Source: Arthrobotrys musiformis
Lineage: Eukaryota > Ascomycota > Orbiliomycetes > Orbiliales > Orbiliaceae
Direction: 5' to 3'
Length of the DNA stretch: 64,000 nt
Assembly: GCA_036971715.1 (NCBI GenBank)
Contig: JAVHJL010000004.1
Span: 1,922,001 to 1,986,000 of the forward strand
Below, piece after piece: positions 46,265 to 58,462 of the stretch. The position numbers were made by a program, and so were the translations under genes. Position 1 is the stretch's first letter. Each line of letters opens with the position of its first letter. The notes under the pieces were generated by a model. It was given only the letters and a program-made list of their open reading frames with translations. It searched no databases and was not told the DNA's origin.

Positions 46265-49200
46265 TTACCACGCCGATAATCCGTAATCAAACCGCTTTAA
46301 CTCTTTACCCATTTCCTCGACCTCCTTCTTGGCCTTCATCCTCATGTAGAAGATCGGACAATCTCTGCTACTGCAGATAACTTCGCAATGAAGTGATTCT
46401 TGGCATCTAAACCCTCAAATATTAGCCCCCCTGCGTGTAACACCATTGCGTAGCTGTGTTCAACTTACCTCTGGCACTGCGTCCATAACCTTCCAAACCT
46501 CACTTCCAACTCGGAAACCTTGGAAAGCTACACGGTGGAGTTAGTATACACTTTCCGTATTGTAATCTACGGCTTCTAAAAGTGACTTACCGTTTTCTGG
46601 TAGAGTTCCCCGCTACGATCCTGGCAATTATGGCAAACGGCACCGCCCGCTTCATCTTTTCTTGTCAACGGAGTCTTGCATCCCATACACGTCTGGGTTT
46701 TCTTCGCGAACTTCATCAGTCCACCCATGGTCGGGGCGGCAACGGAAATTGTTCTGGTGTGATCACCGGTAACTAGCCCGAATTAGTACCAAGTTCATAT
46801 CCCACAATGTTTCAATCAACTTACGCAATTGATCCGCCTTTTTCGCTCCAAGGATCGGCTCGAAGATTCTTTGCAAGGGCTTCGCCAGCTGTTGCTCAAG
46901 ATAATACTTCGTGTCAATGGGGACGTTGTGTTCCAATACGTAAATCGGGTCCTCCGACTTCTCGTAATTCTTCGCGCCTCCTGCTCCCTTGACAATGACA
47001 TAGGCGACACGGTCACCCAGAGTTGGCGCGGAACCAGCGTCTCTCTTCCTCATTCTCTCCGCAAGTTCCACGTGGGCCTGTTTTGCTGCATACTCTTCCT
47101 TCGATAACGCCTTCGTGATCACCAGATTCGACATATCGATTTTATTCTGCAGTAGATCAGAAATCATATCCTTCACATAAGCCTGCGCCCCGTCTTCGTC
47201 TTGATCGATCAAAATCTTCTTCAACACCGTTTCTATAACCGTCTGCACCAGTCGGCAGTTATCTCTTCGAACGGTTTCGATTCCCTTCGAATCCATCTTG
47301 TCGTATTTATTCGGATTCGTCCAATACAGCCCCGCGTATCTCTTCTTGTTGATCAAAAGGTATGGGAAGTAAACCTTCTCGAACTCCAGTTTGATAGGGT
47401 TGATGAACTTGCTGGAGACGAACGCGGCAGCTTCCTCACCCATCTCCATGACTTTCTTCAGATCCTTCGGTCCGAATTTAACCATAACGGAATCGGTATC
47501 ACCGTAGATGACTTGAGCGTCGTGGCTGTACCCATTCGCGATGGTGTACTTCTTCTCCACTTCGGCTTTGGTGGCCTCAATCATCTGACGACCGTAACTA
47601 GTACAACTACTAGCGATAGCCAAACATGGCAGTTTACCGTTTGTAGCGCCGGTAAGACCGTAGACGGAGTTGGCGGAGATTTTCAAAGCCAGCTGACGAC
47701 CGTTCAAGACGGCCTTCTTGAAGGGATCTGTTTCTTTTTTAAGATCCTAGAGCGTTCTCTAGTTAGTCACATCTACCACGCTACACCGTTTAAAACAGGG
47801 GGTACCTACATTCTTCGCTCGCTTTCTAGCCCCCAGAAGATCCTCGAAAATGGTGACGAGGAGTCCCTTTCTGACACTTGTGTTCACAAACACGTCGCCA
47901 GTTGGGGTAACATGGTAATCCTCATCCTTCTTCATGCCCATTTTATCCATATGCTCCTGCTTCGTCAACGTAGTGTAGCAGAGGTTGTGCGCCATCATAA
48001 TACTGGGGTATAGGGAGGCAAAATCGAGGGTTGCAACTGGTTCCTTGTAAAAGCCACGGGTGGGTTCGATAACCGTAGCACCTTCGTATTGCTCTTCATC
48101 ACCACCACCGCCCTTTTGTTCCCGATTGGGGACGACCAGAGACTGCTCTCCAGCTTTTCGGAACAGCTGGGACAAAAACTTGACTTGCTGGCCACGCGCT
48201 AGGAGGTACATGAAAGGAACGCCTGTGACACGCGCCATTTCGGTGTAATTAATGAGGCACATGAGTTTGTCCATAAGACGCTGGGGGAGGTAAGCGTCCT
48301 TCAGACAGTAGACAGCCAAACGACGTCTTGACTCTGGTGTTCCGTTGAATAATTCCGTAATCATAGTGTGGTGGACGTCTTCCTTTTGTTCGTTGAGGAA
48401 GTGGGCACTGACGGAATTCAAAGTGTAGCTTCTAAGATGGTAGTCCCTCTGAACGAGCTGGAGAAGATCTAGTTGGATTCTACCGTTGGTATTGGTCGAT
48501 TTCGATTCTCTGTTTCCCATCTGCTTCGAGGAAAGGGTGGACGTCTTGGCCTCGGATTTAAGTCCGTTGAGCCTGGTCCAGTATGGGAAATCCTTCACCT
48601 TCAAAGTCTCCGCACGGTCCAAGAGATAAGGGAAATCGAAATTTGCAATATTGTAGCCGATCAGAACATCAGGGTCCACTTCTTGAAGAAACTTCGTCCA
48701 GGCGCGCAACATCTGGTCCTCCCTTGAGAATTCACAGAGCTGGCAACCTGCGATAAGGGCGCAAGTGTCCAGGCAGAACACATTTCGTATGAAGGGTTGC
48801 TTGTCTCCGTATCTTGTGACGACTGATGCGATCTGGATAACCGGGTCGATTTTGGGGTCTGGGAAAATCCCCTTGCGGCCGGCACACTCGATATCGAATG
48901 ATAGGACACGTAGAGGAGCCATCTTCGACCATTCGCCTTCGGCTTGATGTGCAATCATATCTCGATAATGGCAGAAAGCCTCGATTTGGGATGATCCTAG
49001 ACGACCGCTATTTAGTCCCGGTGGGACATATGTGTATTTGTCCTTCTTGACTTCGACCCAAGACATTCCGGCCATCTATACAGCACAAAGAAAGTAAGCA
49101 TAGTGCCAGACGGCTGAATTGCACCATTTTGGCCTACCTTAGTATCTACCATGAACCTCATGATGTACTGGATATTGTCGAATGTCATGAGCCCTCCCTC

Positions 49201-50036
49201 AAGGCCGTTCCACATTCCAGCGTAGTTGGAGTCGCCCGTCTCTAAGAATCTTCGGACCTTCGCAATATGTTTCGGATCGGTCACTGTGATTTTTATGTAG
49301 GGCGACTTTTGATTCCCTTGGAAGCCATAAAGGTTTTCCCTCATCACGAGCTGGGTACCGGCAATAATGGCCTCTGTACCGCCAGCCCCGATCCTCTGTT
49401 GCAGGAAATCACGGTACGAAAGAATATGTGACTGGTTGAAGCCAACCGGGGCTTGGACGTAAAGGTAATGCTGGAAATCGGTAACATGGAGCAATACGGA
49501 GTGTCCTGACTGTAGCTTTGTTAGCAGGTTTATTCAATGACCCTCGATTTGGTGATATGTCGTACCTCAGTCACACCAAACAGCCTCACACAAGGCTTAT
49601 CATTCCAATATCCATCCTCGGTATCAATTTGCTGGAAGACTACTCAAAGTTAGCTTCGATCCAAGAATCCCAAGCTCCGGATTTCCATACTCAAATCGAC
49701 TTCATTCGGCTTCCAGTCGTCCATGCTCGGACGAGCCCATTTCTGATCCGTTTCGCCATTGGCTACATCAAAAATACACCCATTAGCCCATACATCCCCT
49801 CACAAATGGACGAATTGAACCACCCCCTAACCTCCTTTTAAATCACCAAGCCCCTGTGTTAACCTGCCGAGATCTTCTTCGAACGTCGATTTCGTCTGCG
49901 AGATCTTTGCAAGTTTCGGGTTCTGGCTGGCTCCGGGTGTATCGAGTTTCCGCTTCTTGCTCGCAATGCTATTAAAATGATTATTATGCGAAGCAGTTTG
50001 GTCGCCCAGGACCCGCTTTGCAACAGCTGCTACCAT
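46265..50036 (-). CDS. POL3: DNA polymerase delta catalytic subunit
   Basis: This is the replicative family B polymerase that extends Okazaki fragments and proofreads with its 3'-5' exonuclease, in the nucleus. The product is about 1097 residues, the length of yeast Pol3. Exons on the minus strand are 49832-50036, 49691-49762, 49566-49639, 49138-49509, 47810-49075, 46825-47746, 46591-46772, 46469-46527 and 46265-46406. Exo I is LSFDIECAGRKG. Polymerase motif A is DFASLYPSIM, motif B is KISANSVYGLTG and motif C is YGDTDS. The C-terminus has the two Cys modules: CysA (CMGCKTP...CHNC) and CysB (CQRCQ...CSSRDC). CysB binds a [4Fe-4S] cluster in the family. An ACGCGT box lies 260 bp upstream of the start. 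Confidence 0.96.
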
Positions 50037-50669
50037 TTTGGCCGGCCGTGAAGGAAGGATGCAAACGGCGGAAAAGGCGGGATGTCTGTCGTTAAACCCC
50101 CTGATACCGAAAGCAAAGGTCTATCGTAATCTCAAGGGAAGAATATATGGTCGGTAGACGCTGCCTCTGGTGCCGGTGCCTGCAGGTGGTTAAGGGTGAA
50201 GGTCGTGGGATGTTTGGGTGGAAGCTCGCGTTTGCTCTACAGCAGCAACTCCTCGCACAGGCGGGTTTGCAGCTTTAATTCGCATTTGCCAATTAACGCG
50301 TAAAAGAAGCGTGTCCAACAAAAACTACGACAGGGATTCCCTCATTTTGCTGCCGCATTTGCCGCATAAACACCATGACGACGCTCGCCGCTTCCCAATC
50401 ACGATTGCGTTGTTTGTAATGAGCCCTCTCAGCGCCATGACCCTCGATTTAGGCTGCAAAGGGCCAAGCGGGGTATGGAAACCCTGGGCGGAGCTGAAGC
50501 TCTCGATTTCCCGGTCGAGTAGGACGCGCAATCGACACTTTTGCACGTATATATACGTATATGTACGTTCATAACGGTTGAATAATCACCTACCTTATCA
50601 TCCAAGGAAAAAGCCGAGCTTCGTCTGTGCCGCAGAGTATTACATTCACCCAATTGGATATCAAGAGCC
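50037..50669. promoter_or_regulatory. Divergent promoter of POL3 and the small beta-rich protein gene
   Basis: This 633-bp region separates two divergent start codons. It includes a palindromic ACGCGT at 50296-50301 and a TATATATACGTATATGTACG-type stretch near 50549-50568, closer to the plus-strand gene. Confidence 0.55.
50296..50301. promoter_or_regulatory. MluI cell-cycle box (ACGCGT)
   Basis: ACGCGT is the binding site of the MBF complex (Mbp1-Swi6), which drives G1/S transcription of replication genes in fungi. Its place 260 bp upstream of POL3 fits that role. A single 6-mer can occur by chance. Confidence 0.5.
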
Positions 50670-51126
50670 ATGGCGCCTGGTAAGGATCTCTGGCATCCCA
50701 GCAGTCAAACACGGAAGATATACCCGCTTACTAACGAGTACCCACATGGCCTTCTAATACATAGCCTACAGCATCACCATTACCATCAAGAATGATGCCG
50801 ACTTCCCCTTGACGTTCACCGGCTTTCAAGGTCAAAAGGACGGGGATTTCACAACGTACCCTCCCCAGGTCATCAGCGAGCATACCTCTGAGACTTTCAA
50901 GGAAACTCTGGAAGAAATTAAAGACTCCGTGGAGGGGAATGCGTCGTGGAATATGCTCGACCAGGAGAACTTCGATTTTATAGATTTAAAATTGACTTGG
51001 TTGAGTGGAGCGGAGCCTTCGTTCAAGGGGGAGATTACCGGCGATGAGAATGGGAAATACGAGCTCACGAGCACAGTTGAGGGAACCACGGCTGTTACTG
51101 TTACAGTTACTCTATTTAAGAAGTAG
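50670..51126 (+). CDS. Small beta-rich protein of unknown function, 123 residues
   Basis: A 10-nt first exon (ATG GCG CCT G, 50670-50679) followed by GTAAGG joins a second exon at 50765-51126. The product starts MAPAYSITITIKNDADFPLT and ends with the strands TTAVTVTVTLFKK. It has no signal peptide and no Cys. Alternating hydrophobic residues suggest a beta-sandwich, like small cytosolic fungal lectins or aegerolysin-sized proteins, but no family motif can be seen. Strong acidic content (many Glu/Asp) and a central FIDLKLTWLSG strand are visible. It is divergent from POL3. Confidence 0.65.
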
Positions 51127-51750
51127 ATTATTCCTTCGATTGGATCGATTTGATCAATCCTAGGGGGGGTTTGAAACGCCAGGGCTGTCTGTGGCCGGTA
51201 TTACAAGCTAGGAGCTCAGAGTACACAGCCATGCATGCCTGTATTTATATCTGTGCCCTGGAGTCAACTTCAACTTTGCGAGATAGATATATTTACCTAA
51301 ATAGCTTGCTTGATAACATTATCCAGAGAGAGACTTTCATACACCATCAACTCCCATACAGCCAAAGATTGTCCCATAGTATAACTATTCACCCTTACAT
51401 ATTGTCTCGATATCGATGATATCGACATATCTTGATAACTAGAATATTAATACAGTAAGTAAATGTGTGTTGCGGCCAAAATGCAACCGTCAGGCGGGGC
51501 AGCCCGACCAAAGCGGACCAAGCCTGACCAGGGGCTGGTCAGGTCGGTTCAGGACAGGAATTCGAAGTGGGGCTGGGGCACCGAGGCTAATGACGACACC
51601 CAGCCAGCAGCAGCAGTTGCAGCCAGCAGCAGCCCAACCAACACGGCCTAAACTGACCAACTTGGGTCTCACGGTTGCATAATTATAACCCCATCGATCT
51701 CGACATCTTGTCTTCCCAACGACATCGAACCCCATAGCAAATCCGATACA
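51127..51750. other. Intergenic region
   Basis: This holds the 3' end of the small gene and the promoter of the YBP-like gene. A CAG-rich segment at 51605-51640 gives low-complexity frames only. A TATCGATGATATCGA palindrome-like run is present near 51411-51425. Confidence 0.45.
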
Positions 51751-54173
51751 ATGAGTGCTGCTCCAAAACCGCCTCCACTCCCTACGAGGACGCCCAGTAC
51801 CCTGTCCATCCCTCCTGCTATTCCCGTAGAACAAGCTCTCGAAAACCTCAACGCTGCGGCAGAAGAGCTCTCCCAAACACAGGTACGTCATAGCGTCCTC
51901 TTGCTCATCTTGGCTCGTGCTTCGACTTCTGACGTTCAAAGTAGGACCATGTCACGTTCAGCACAATCCTCGATCTCCATACCTCAACTGCGTACAATCG
52001 GTATTCGTTTGCAGACCAGAACAAGCTCCTCCAGGGCCTAGATGTTCTCTTTGAGAAAAACGTACGTCTCCGGGCAGTTCCGTAATATCGGGCAACATTA
52101 CTGGAACTAACGTGGTTAGAGTGAATTGGCATCCGACATAGCATGGGATGCAATTCCCATTCTTCTCAAATTCGCAGCTAGGCCTGTGGGTAGGGACGGC
52201 CCCGATGCCGAGGATCAGAAGGCCGTGGCAGCACGAGCAGACCTGCTGCTTGATCAATGTGCTCAAAACGGAAATTCGAAGGAAGTCTTTCTCGTCACCA
52301 CCGGGAAAATCAAAAATCTCGATTTTAGAAAGGTTCCAGAGGAGGAGGTTTCCGATTCTGAAGATGACGAAGATGAAGACGAGGAGGACTTCGCCCCGAA
52401 GCAGAAGGTTTCGCCGACGGCCTTATCGACCGCAAAAATCCTACTTCGACTGCTGGTTCAGGTTCAGAAGAGGCTGAGGATGAAGACCCCGTCGAGGTTC
52501 CTTGCGACGAGCCTTATGAGCTTGCTCAGCATGGTAACGAAAGCATCAAGATCCCTTCCTCTCCCGCCACTGTGCGATATCTTGGGCCAAATTATCGAAT
52601 TTGTCGCATCTCTCGTACCAGCAAAATCAGATACAGACGCAGATATTCCCATCCAAGTCAAACTAATACAAGCCTTCATCACTCACGGGGTCGAAGCTTT
52701 CCTTACATTACCAACGGATAACGGCACGATGGTGGGATGGGCATCAGCTTGGGATAAGAAAGTTCGCCCCGAGAAGGTTATTCCTCAGAATTCTGCTAGT
52801 CACACCCATACACATCCTCAAGGGAAGGGCCCCGCGGACAAGACCCAGGAGAAGTTAGCGATTGGACAAGTTATGGTGGCGTTCTTGGTACGTAATATCG
52901 CCGGAGACCCTTCTTCGCGGATTACCACTAACATAAACTTTCCTCTGAAGAATCTCAGCGATAGTGTTGGAATGAACATTGAGAGCCTGCTCCAGACTTG
53001 TCTCGATGCTAACCTTGGTAGGTGGCCTAAAATGGTGGTGTGAGAGAGGGGTGTCCGAGCTAACGAATTGTAGAACCGGAAGACGAGTGCGTAGAACCCG
53101 AAGAGCCCAGCTCTCCAACTGCCCCAACATCAGCAGAAGAGATCCCACTCTCTTACGTCGGATCCCTCCTCCTGCTCGCTGCTAAGCTAAATAAAAAAGT
53201 GCTTGAGGGCGAAGATTCGAGCGCACTGAAGCTCAAGATTTTCCCCGAGCATGCCAATTTAACTTCAAAATATCTCCCCGAAGGTGTGGAGGGCTCTGTC
53301 ATTGATGCTTTGGTCTTCATTGGGAGCTGGATTATCAGACAATCCAACAAGGATGGCGAACTTTCCCAGCTTGGGAGTATCCCAAGTAACGACGACGACT
53401 TCTTCTTGTACATTCAGGTAATTTTGAAGCCAAGGGCCCGAATATTCGGCGAGAATGCACTCTAACACTATGCCTAGAAATACTCTGCCCTGTCAGCCAC
53501 ACTATCTGAACCAGATCTCAGAGGGCTGACTTACCTTCATGCAACTACAATTCTCCACCTAAATCCTCGCGAAGAATTACGACTAGGGTTCATTAAGGAT
53601 ACTCTCGAACATTGCCCTTTCGAGGCCCTCAAAGCCGCAATAATCGGATACCTAAAGGACGAGATCCTAGCGGCACAGAAGGGAAAGGCTACCGGAGCCA
53701 GCAAAGAGTCGATTTTCCTGAGCCCCTTGATCCTTGATACCCTCATCTTGAACTTGTTCCCAGACTATGAGGAGGAGTTCCTGAAACGAGGTATCCGCGA
53801 TGGATGGGTTCGGTTTAACGAGGCATACTCGACGATTTCGGCTACGGCGAATCTGTACTATTTGGTTTGGGCCAACGACGATCTCAGGAACCATCTTAGC
53901 GTCACGAGGCCGGACTGGACTACCGAAATTCAAAGGCGATGGGTCGAAGTGGTTAAGAAATCTATAGCAACATTTAAGAGTGCAGGCACAGGAGAAGGAG
54001 CTGCTGATGCAGATTTGAAGGTAAGGATTGACTCTACACAGAAACAAAATGAAGAGTTTCTAACACATATTCCCTCGATGCAGAAGGAGATACAGGATGC
54101 AACTATGGATTTGGAGATGCTATCGTACCTGCTGGACAGACTTGACGAGATTAGGCAACAGAAATCCTCCTGA
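51751..54173 (+). CDS. YAP/Alf4/glomulin-type protein (YBP1/YBP2-like)
   Basis: The product is about 728 residues from exons 51751-51882, 51945-52061, 52120-53017, 53074-53417 and 53478-54173, with consistent phases. It is helical throughout. The N-terminal block STAYNRYSFADQNKLLQGLD with DIAWDAIPILLKF is the feature by which I place it in the family of yeast Ybp1/Ybp2 and glomulin. Ybp1 helps activate Yap1 under peroxide stress and Ybp2 acts at the kinetochore; glomulin inhibits cullin-RING ligases. An acidic run (EEEVSDSEDDEDEDEEDFAP) lies at about residue 150. The C-terminus ends in a coiled-coil-like helix. Which of these roles applies here is not known. Confidence 0.78.
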
Positions 54174-55550
54174 TAAAATCTTAGAAACTTATGAAAGGTA
54201 TTGGCAGTCATGGTGTCTATGTTTCTGGTTATTTCCTTTCAATTATGTCATCCCCTCAAGCCGGCGTTACCTTGACCTGTTTTTATCTTCTCAGCTCCCT
54301 GTCTATTATGAGGTATAGCCAGTTTATGAATGCAATGCCGTGCTTTGCTATCTTTGCACACGAGAAACTCCCCAAGGAACACACACAACAGTGGGATGAG
54401 GCACAGGTTATATCAATTCATCAATTAGAATTACCGTAAAGGGTAATCGGATGTGAGCAATTGATGGCAGCTGGATGCGCCCCCAACAACATGCAACCGA
54501 TTAGTCTGTTTTACTTTTGGGTCCTGCCAACAGCGACATACTAGTATTTCGCTGGACGACATATCCAACACGACGTTGCAATTGCCGTCCAGTTTAACAT
54601 TGAGGTTTACCAATTCCCTCTTTCGAACAGTGGGCCATATATACACTTCGACATCAGGTCCCCTTCCCATGCGCACGAGGTTTATTTTTGACAGGATGAT
54701 GATACGGCAGAATTCGTCAGCAATGGTGTTAGAATACATCATTTCGTATTCTACATCAGTTAGAATCCTCTTCTTTATTCGTATACTTCAGTTCTAAACC
54801 CGGATGCATCTGCACATGACGTAAATTCCAACCTTTACAGCTCGACTCGGGGCATCGAAGTGGTTTCTCAGCATTGAGCACCGCAGATATCGTACGAAAG
54901 GCGAGCAAACCCATACTAGTATCTGACAAAGCGGCGAACTTGGGGGCTCTAACTCCCCTTAAGCACACGGCACCATCTTTGACACTCCACCGTGCGCTAA
55001 ACATACATGCACACCCAACATTTACACACCGATTTAGCACTCTGGTTTGGAGACCATATCTCGAGGAGGTTGCATCGTCAGGGCGTTCCTTCCCCTTCTT
55101 GTTTCATGCAAGGACGGAAGGTTTCTTCAGTCTAATTACCTAGTCCTGTTCAATCACTCCCTTTAAGACGGGCCCCCTCGGGCAGACGCATATGTTTCTG
55201 CAACCCCCCATACTTTTCTTTACTTAGCTGTAGCTAGAAACAAGCCCACCGAGCTACTAGCATACTAAGCTCCAGGGGGATAAAATATATAACCCACAAG
55301 CAGCCCTCGCCTCTAACTCTGTTAGAAGCCTTTATCGATAATAAACCTCCGCAGTTTCCTCCCACGGTTCCCTCAGCACCTCCGCTCGTTTTTCTTAATG
55401 TTGTCGTTTTCGTCGATACATTGTATCCTTCTCAGCTGGGCGAGGTCATATACCAAGATACTATAGAGTGGTATCTTGCACACGTACGTATCCATCGTGC
55501 CTCAGCAAGTCAGTGATGTTGACAAGGTATAGCCAACCGCCCCACCGCCG
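54174..55550. other. 1.4-kb region with a decayed-looking open frame
   Basis: No gene is called. On the minus strand, two frames (54431-54742 and part of 54756-55040) read like real protein. The only splice between them is 36 bp long and leaves the frame broken, so they may be a relic or chance. Confidence 0.4.
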
Positions 55551-55839
55551 ATGCCAATCTTATCCACACCTGTGGCATTTATCCTCGCACACCTGATCCC
55601 TTTGCTAAAACTTGTCGAACTGGCCAATGCATCGCCCATCGATACCGCGCCGGCGCTGGAAAATACAACGAGTACCAGATGGATGCCGCCGCCTTTGCCG
55701 TATATCGATCCCCCCGAGGTTCCGATTCTTAATCCGGTACCGTGTAAGTTATACTGCTGGTGCTTGTAGTTTGAAGGCTGGATTGGGGGCTAACTTGGGG
55801 ATAGCACGGGGGACTCAAACATTCTGCGCTATTGTTTAA
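55551..55839 (+). CDS. Candidate small secreted protein, 75 residues
   Basis: Exons 55551-55743 and 55805-55839 join in frame across a 61-bp intron (GTAAGT, GGCTAAC branch, ATAG). The product starts with a hydrophobic signal-like segment (MPILSTPVAFILAHLIPLLK, cleavage possibly after ELANA). The mature part is about 50 residues, rich in Pro and Thr, with one Cys near the end. This is the size of a fungal effector-like or pheromone-like peptide, but no dibasic repeats are present. Support rests on the splice fit and the signal peptide only. Confidence 0.4.
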
Positions 55840-56780
55840 AAGTTCGACAGGGCTGTGTTCGATATCTACAATACAAATAATCTCCATTAGAACGAGAACG
55901 CTCTGTTATGAAAAGATACTTCCAGAACTATCTATATCATGAATTCATCGAAACCCCCACGTCCACCGTACGGTATCCGGCAGGCTCGAATATATTTATA
56001 ACATTTAATTGCTGCTTCTTCACATATATGCATACAGCGACTTGAAATTATTATCATTCCGTCCGAAAATATCCTTCCTCATTATTAGCCCGAATCTTCC
56101 TGTACTTAGCGACATGCATGGAGCGTTTTTGTTTACAGATTATATCGTTTTTTATCAATATTTTGTCACCCAGGTGGTACTACCCCAATGGATCCATGGA
56201 CCGGGGACGGGACAAAGTTTTTGTAAGATACTCGGCTTGTAAATTAACACTAGTATATAGAGAATATCTATATTTCTTCCATCTCGGACCGATCATTTCA
56301 CATATTATTGGACGCATTTAGTTGTAGATTTATTAGAGCGGGTGTAGAGTATCTTTCTATTGGGACTTGGGGCATCCATGACTGATAGCCATTAGATAGA
56401 GCCTTTGTTAAATACATTCGGTGAGCCGTATAGAAAAGATAAGTGAGTATATCGAGGGGGATACAGAGAGGATGAGGAAAGAAGCGAACAATAGTGGCAC
56501 GTCCCGAAAGACGTATCCACTGAAATAGTTCCTGATAAAACCCCTCCTTATAACAATATTCCCCCTTGATATATGAGAGAGTAGAAGGAAAGAAAGGAAA
56601 GTAAGAAGACCCATAAAGCATGTTCATTGTAAACATGCCCCGCTAAAAAAGGAAGAAAGAAATGGTTTGTGTTTTCATTGTAATAAGGAGAGGAAAAGAG
56701 GGGCACTGTTGGGCAGGATAGACATGAATACCTCCAAAGTATGGTTAGTAGAGAGGCATTGCCTGACATCCCGCCTTCTC
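55840..56780. other. Intergenic region
   Basis: AT-rich, with 3' ends of the small secreted candidate (+) and the zinc-finger gene (-). No gene is visible. Confidence 0.45.
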
Positions 56781-58462
56781 CTAAACAACAGTGGACAAAG
56801 TCCCTTCTTCTTCATCCGAGTCATTGTTGAAGGTGTACTCCATATTATCCCCAGGTTTGAGGTTTTCGGGCGCATTTCTTTTGTTAACGGCCACCGAAGA
56901 CTTGGTTGGGCTATACCTGGCTTTGGCTTTGCCCCTACCCTTGAAGACTATCTTAAAGTCATCAACTGGGACACCACCGTCGCTGTCATCGGCCCAAGCG
57001 TGGCGCAATTGCTGAAGCTGGTTCTCAGCGAACTGGTTACGGTTGGTTCCAACAGTGCTCAACGCCTCAGATCCACCCGCAGTCGAAGATGGATGGTTGT
57101 TGTTCCCAACACGTCCCGGTCCATTCCCAGCGGCGGGTTTTTTCCCGTTCCTAACAGAATATCTGGCACCGGGCCTGTTTCCAACCGTGCTCAAGGTGTC
57201 ACTCGCACTTGCCTTGGTTCTCGTGCCCACGGTGCTCAGATTGTCGCCGGCATCGGAAGCGACGCTGACGGTACTCAAGGCCTCGCTTCGATAGGACATG
57301 GTCGCCAAACTTTGTGTAAGTCTGCTTTGATCGGTGGGAAGAATGAGACTGCCTTTGACGCGGTCGAAGTCGCCCGTTTGGATGAGGCGGCATCTGCGGC
57401 TTTCGACATGCTGAAGCATGGCGGATGAGGATGCGAAACGGTTTTTACATCCAGGGCAGCTATGTAGATTATTAGCATATCTCCATTGAATGCGCTTTTT
57501 TTTCTTCTTCGGGAGGGCTCACCAGAAGTTTTTCGCAATGTGGGCGTCAGAGTTGAGATGTCGGTAGAATGGATCAGTGCCTTTGAACTTTTTCCTATTT
57601 ACCAAAGTTTGGGGGTTCAGCAGAAGGGTCGTGAAGTGACTATATGATCAGGAAATTCTCCGGGAATCTAGGACTACTAACCCGCATCTTGGAAAGGGAC
57701 ATTTATAATGACGACGCTCCGGGTCCCACCAGTTCGTATCGACCTCGATCTTTGCATTCTCGGGTCGAGTACCGGCAGCGCCCTTTTGGTCGAAGATTTT
57801 AAAGTGTGAAAACGAGTTCACGAGTTCGATAGCCGGGTTATATTCACCAGACTCGGGGTCGGTACCCTGGTCAGCATCATTCCCATTACGGATGCGAAGT
57901 TCTTGGTTAGTACGGTGCTGGTGATCTTCGATGGCAGTGTAAATCTCAACACGGTGGAGGCCACCAGGACAGAGGTTACCCTCGATGTGTTGGAGAAGGC
58001 CCGCCTGCGTGTTAAAATTCTCATGACATTGAGGACACAAGGCACCAGTCAAACTTTGGTGACACTAGAAGGCAACAATATTAGCTCTGGCGGTGTAAAC
58101 AGTAGCCGCATATCTCAACGAACACGTACCTGTTGGGTGTGATATTGAAGCCCAGACTCGCTGCGGAATTCTTTGATGCAGACGAAGCAAGTAATGTGTC
58201 TATTGCTCTTGAGAACGTGGATCTCAAGAGCATCCCTGGAAGGAAAGTCCTGATCGCATTTCTTGCAGTACGGGTGCTCAGCCTGAGTCTTGTGCTTAAC
58301 AAGTTCAGCGTGAGACTTGAAAACCGGTCGTCTGAATTCAGGACACTGCTCGCAGGGATAATCTTCCTCCTCCTGTGGACCAGGGACTTGTCGAGTGACC
58401 AAAGTTACGAGCCCATCATCCGAATCATCGTCTGAATCGTCGAAATTGTGATATGGAGCCAT
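56781..58462 (-). CDS. C2H2 zinc-finger protein with LSTVG repeats
   Basis: The product is about 488 residues. Exons on the minus strand are 58130-58462, 57682-58064, 57523-57594 and 56781-57459. An acidic N-terminus (DDSDDDSDDG) is followed by several Cys2His2-type fingers. Examples are CEQC with HKTQAEH, YCKKCDQDF with HVLKSNRH, CFVCIKEF, LCPQCHENF with HIEGNLC, YKCPFPRC with HLNSDAH, and CPGCKNRF with HVESRRC. The arrangement resembles ascomycete proteins with TRAF-like or degenerate C2H2 arrays. After the last finger, a 190-residue tail carries the motif LSTV(G/S/V) five times (EALSTVSV, DNLSTVGT, DTLSTVGN, EALSTVGT, GTLSTVV). It probably binds nucleic acid; the repeat function is unknown. 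Confidence 0.78.
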
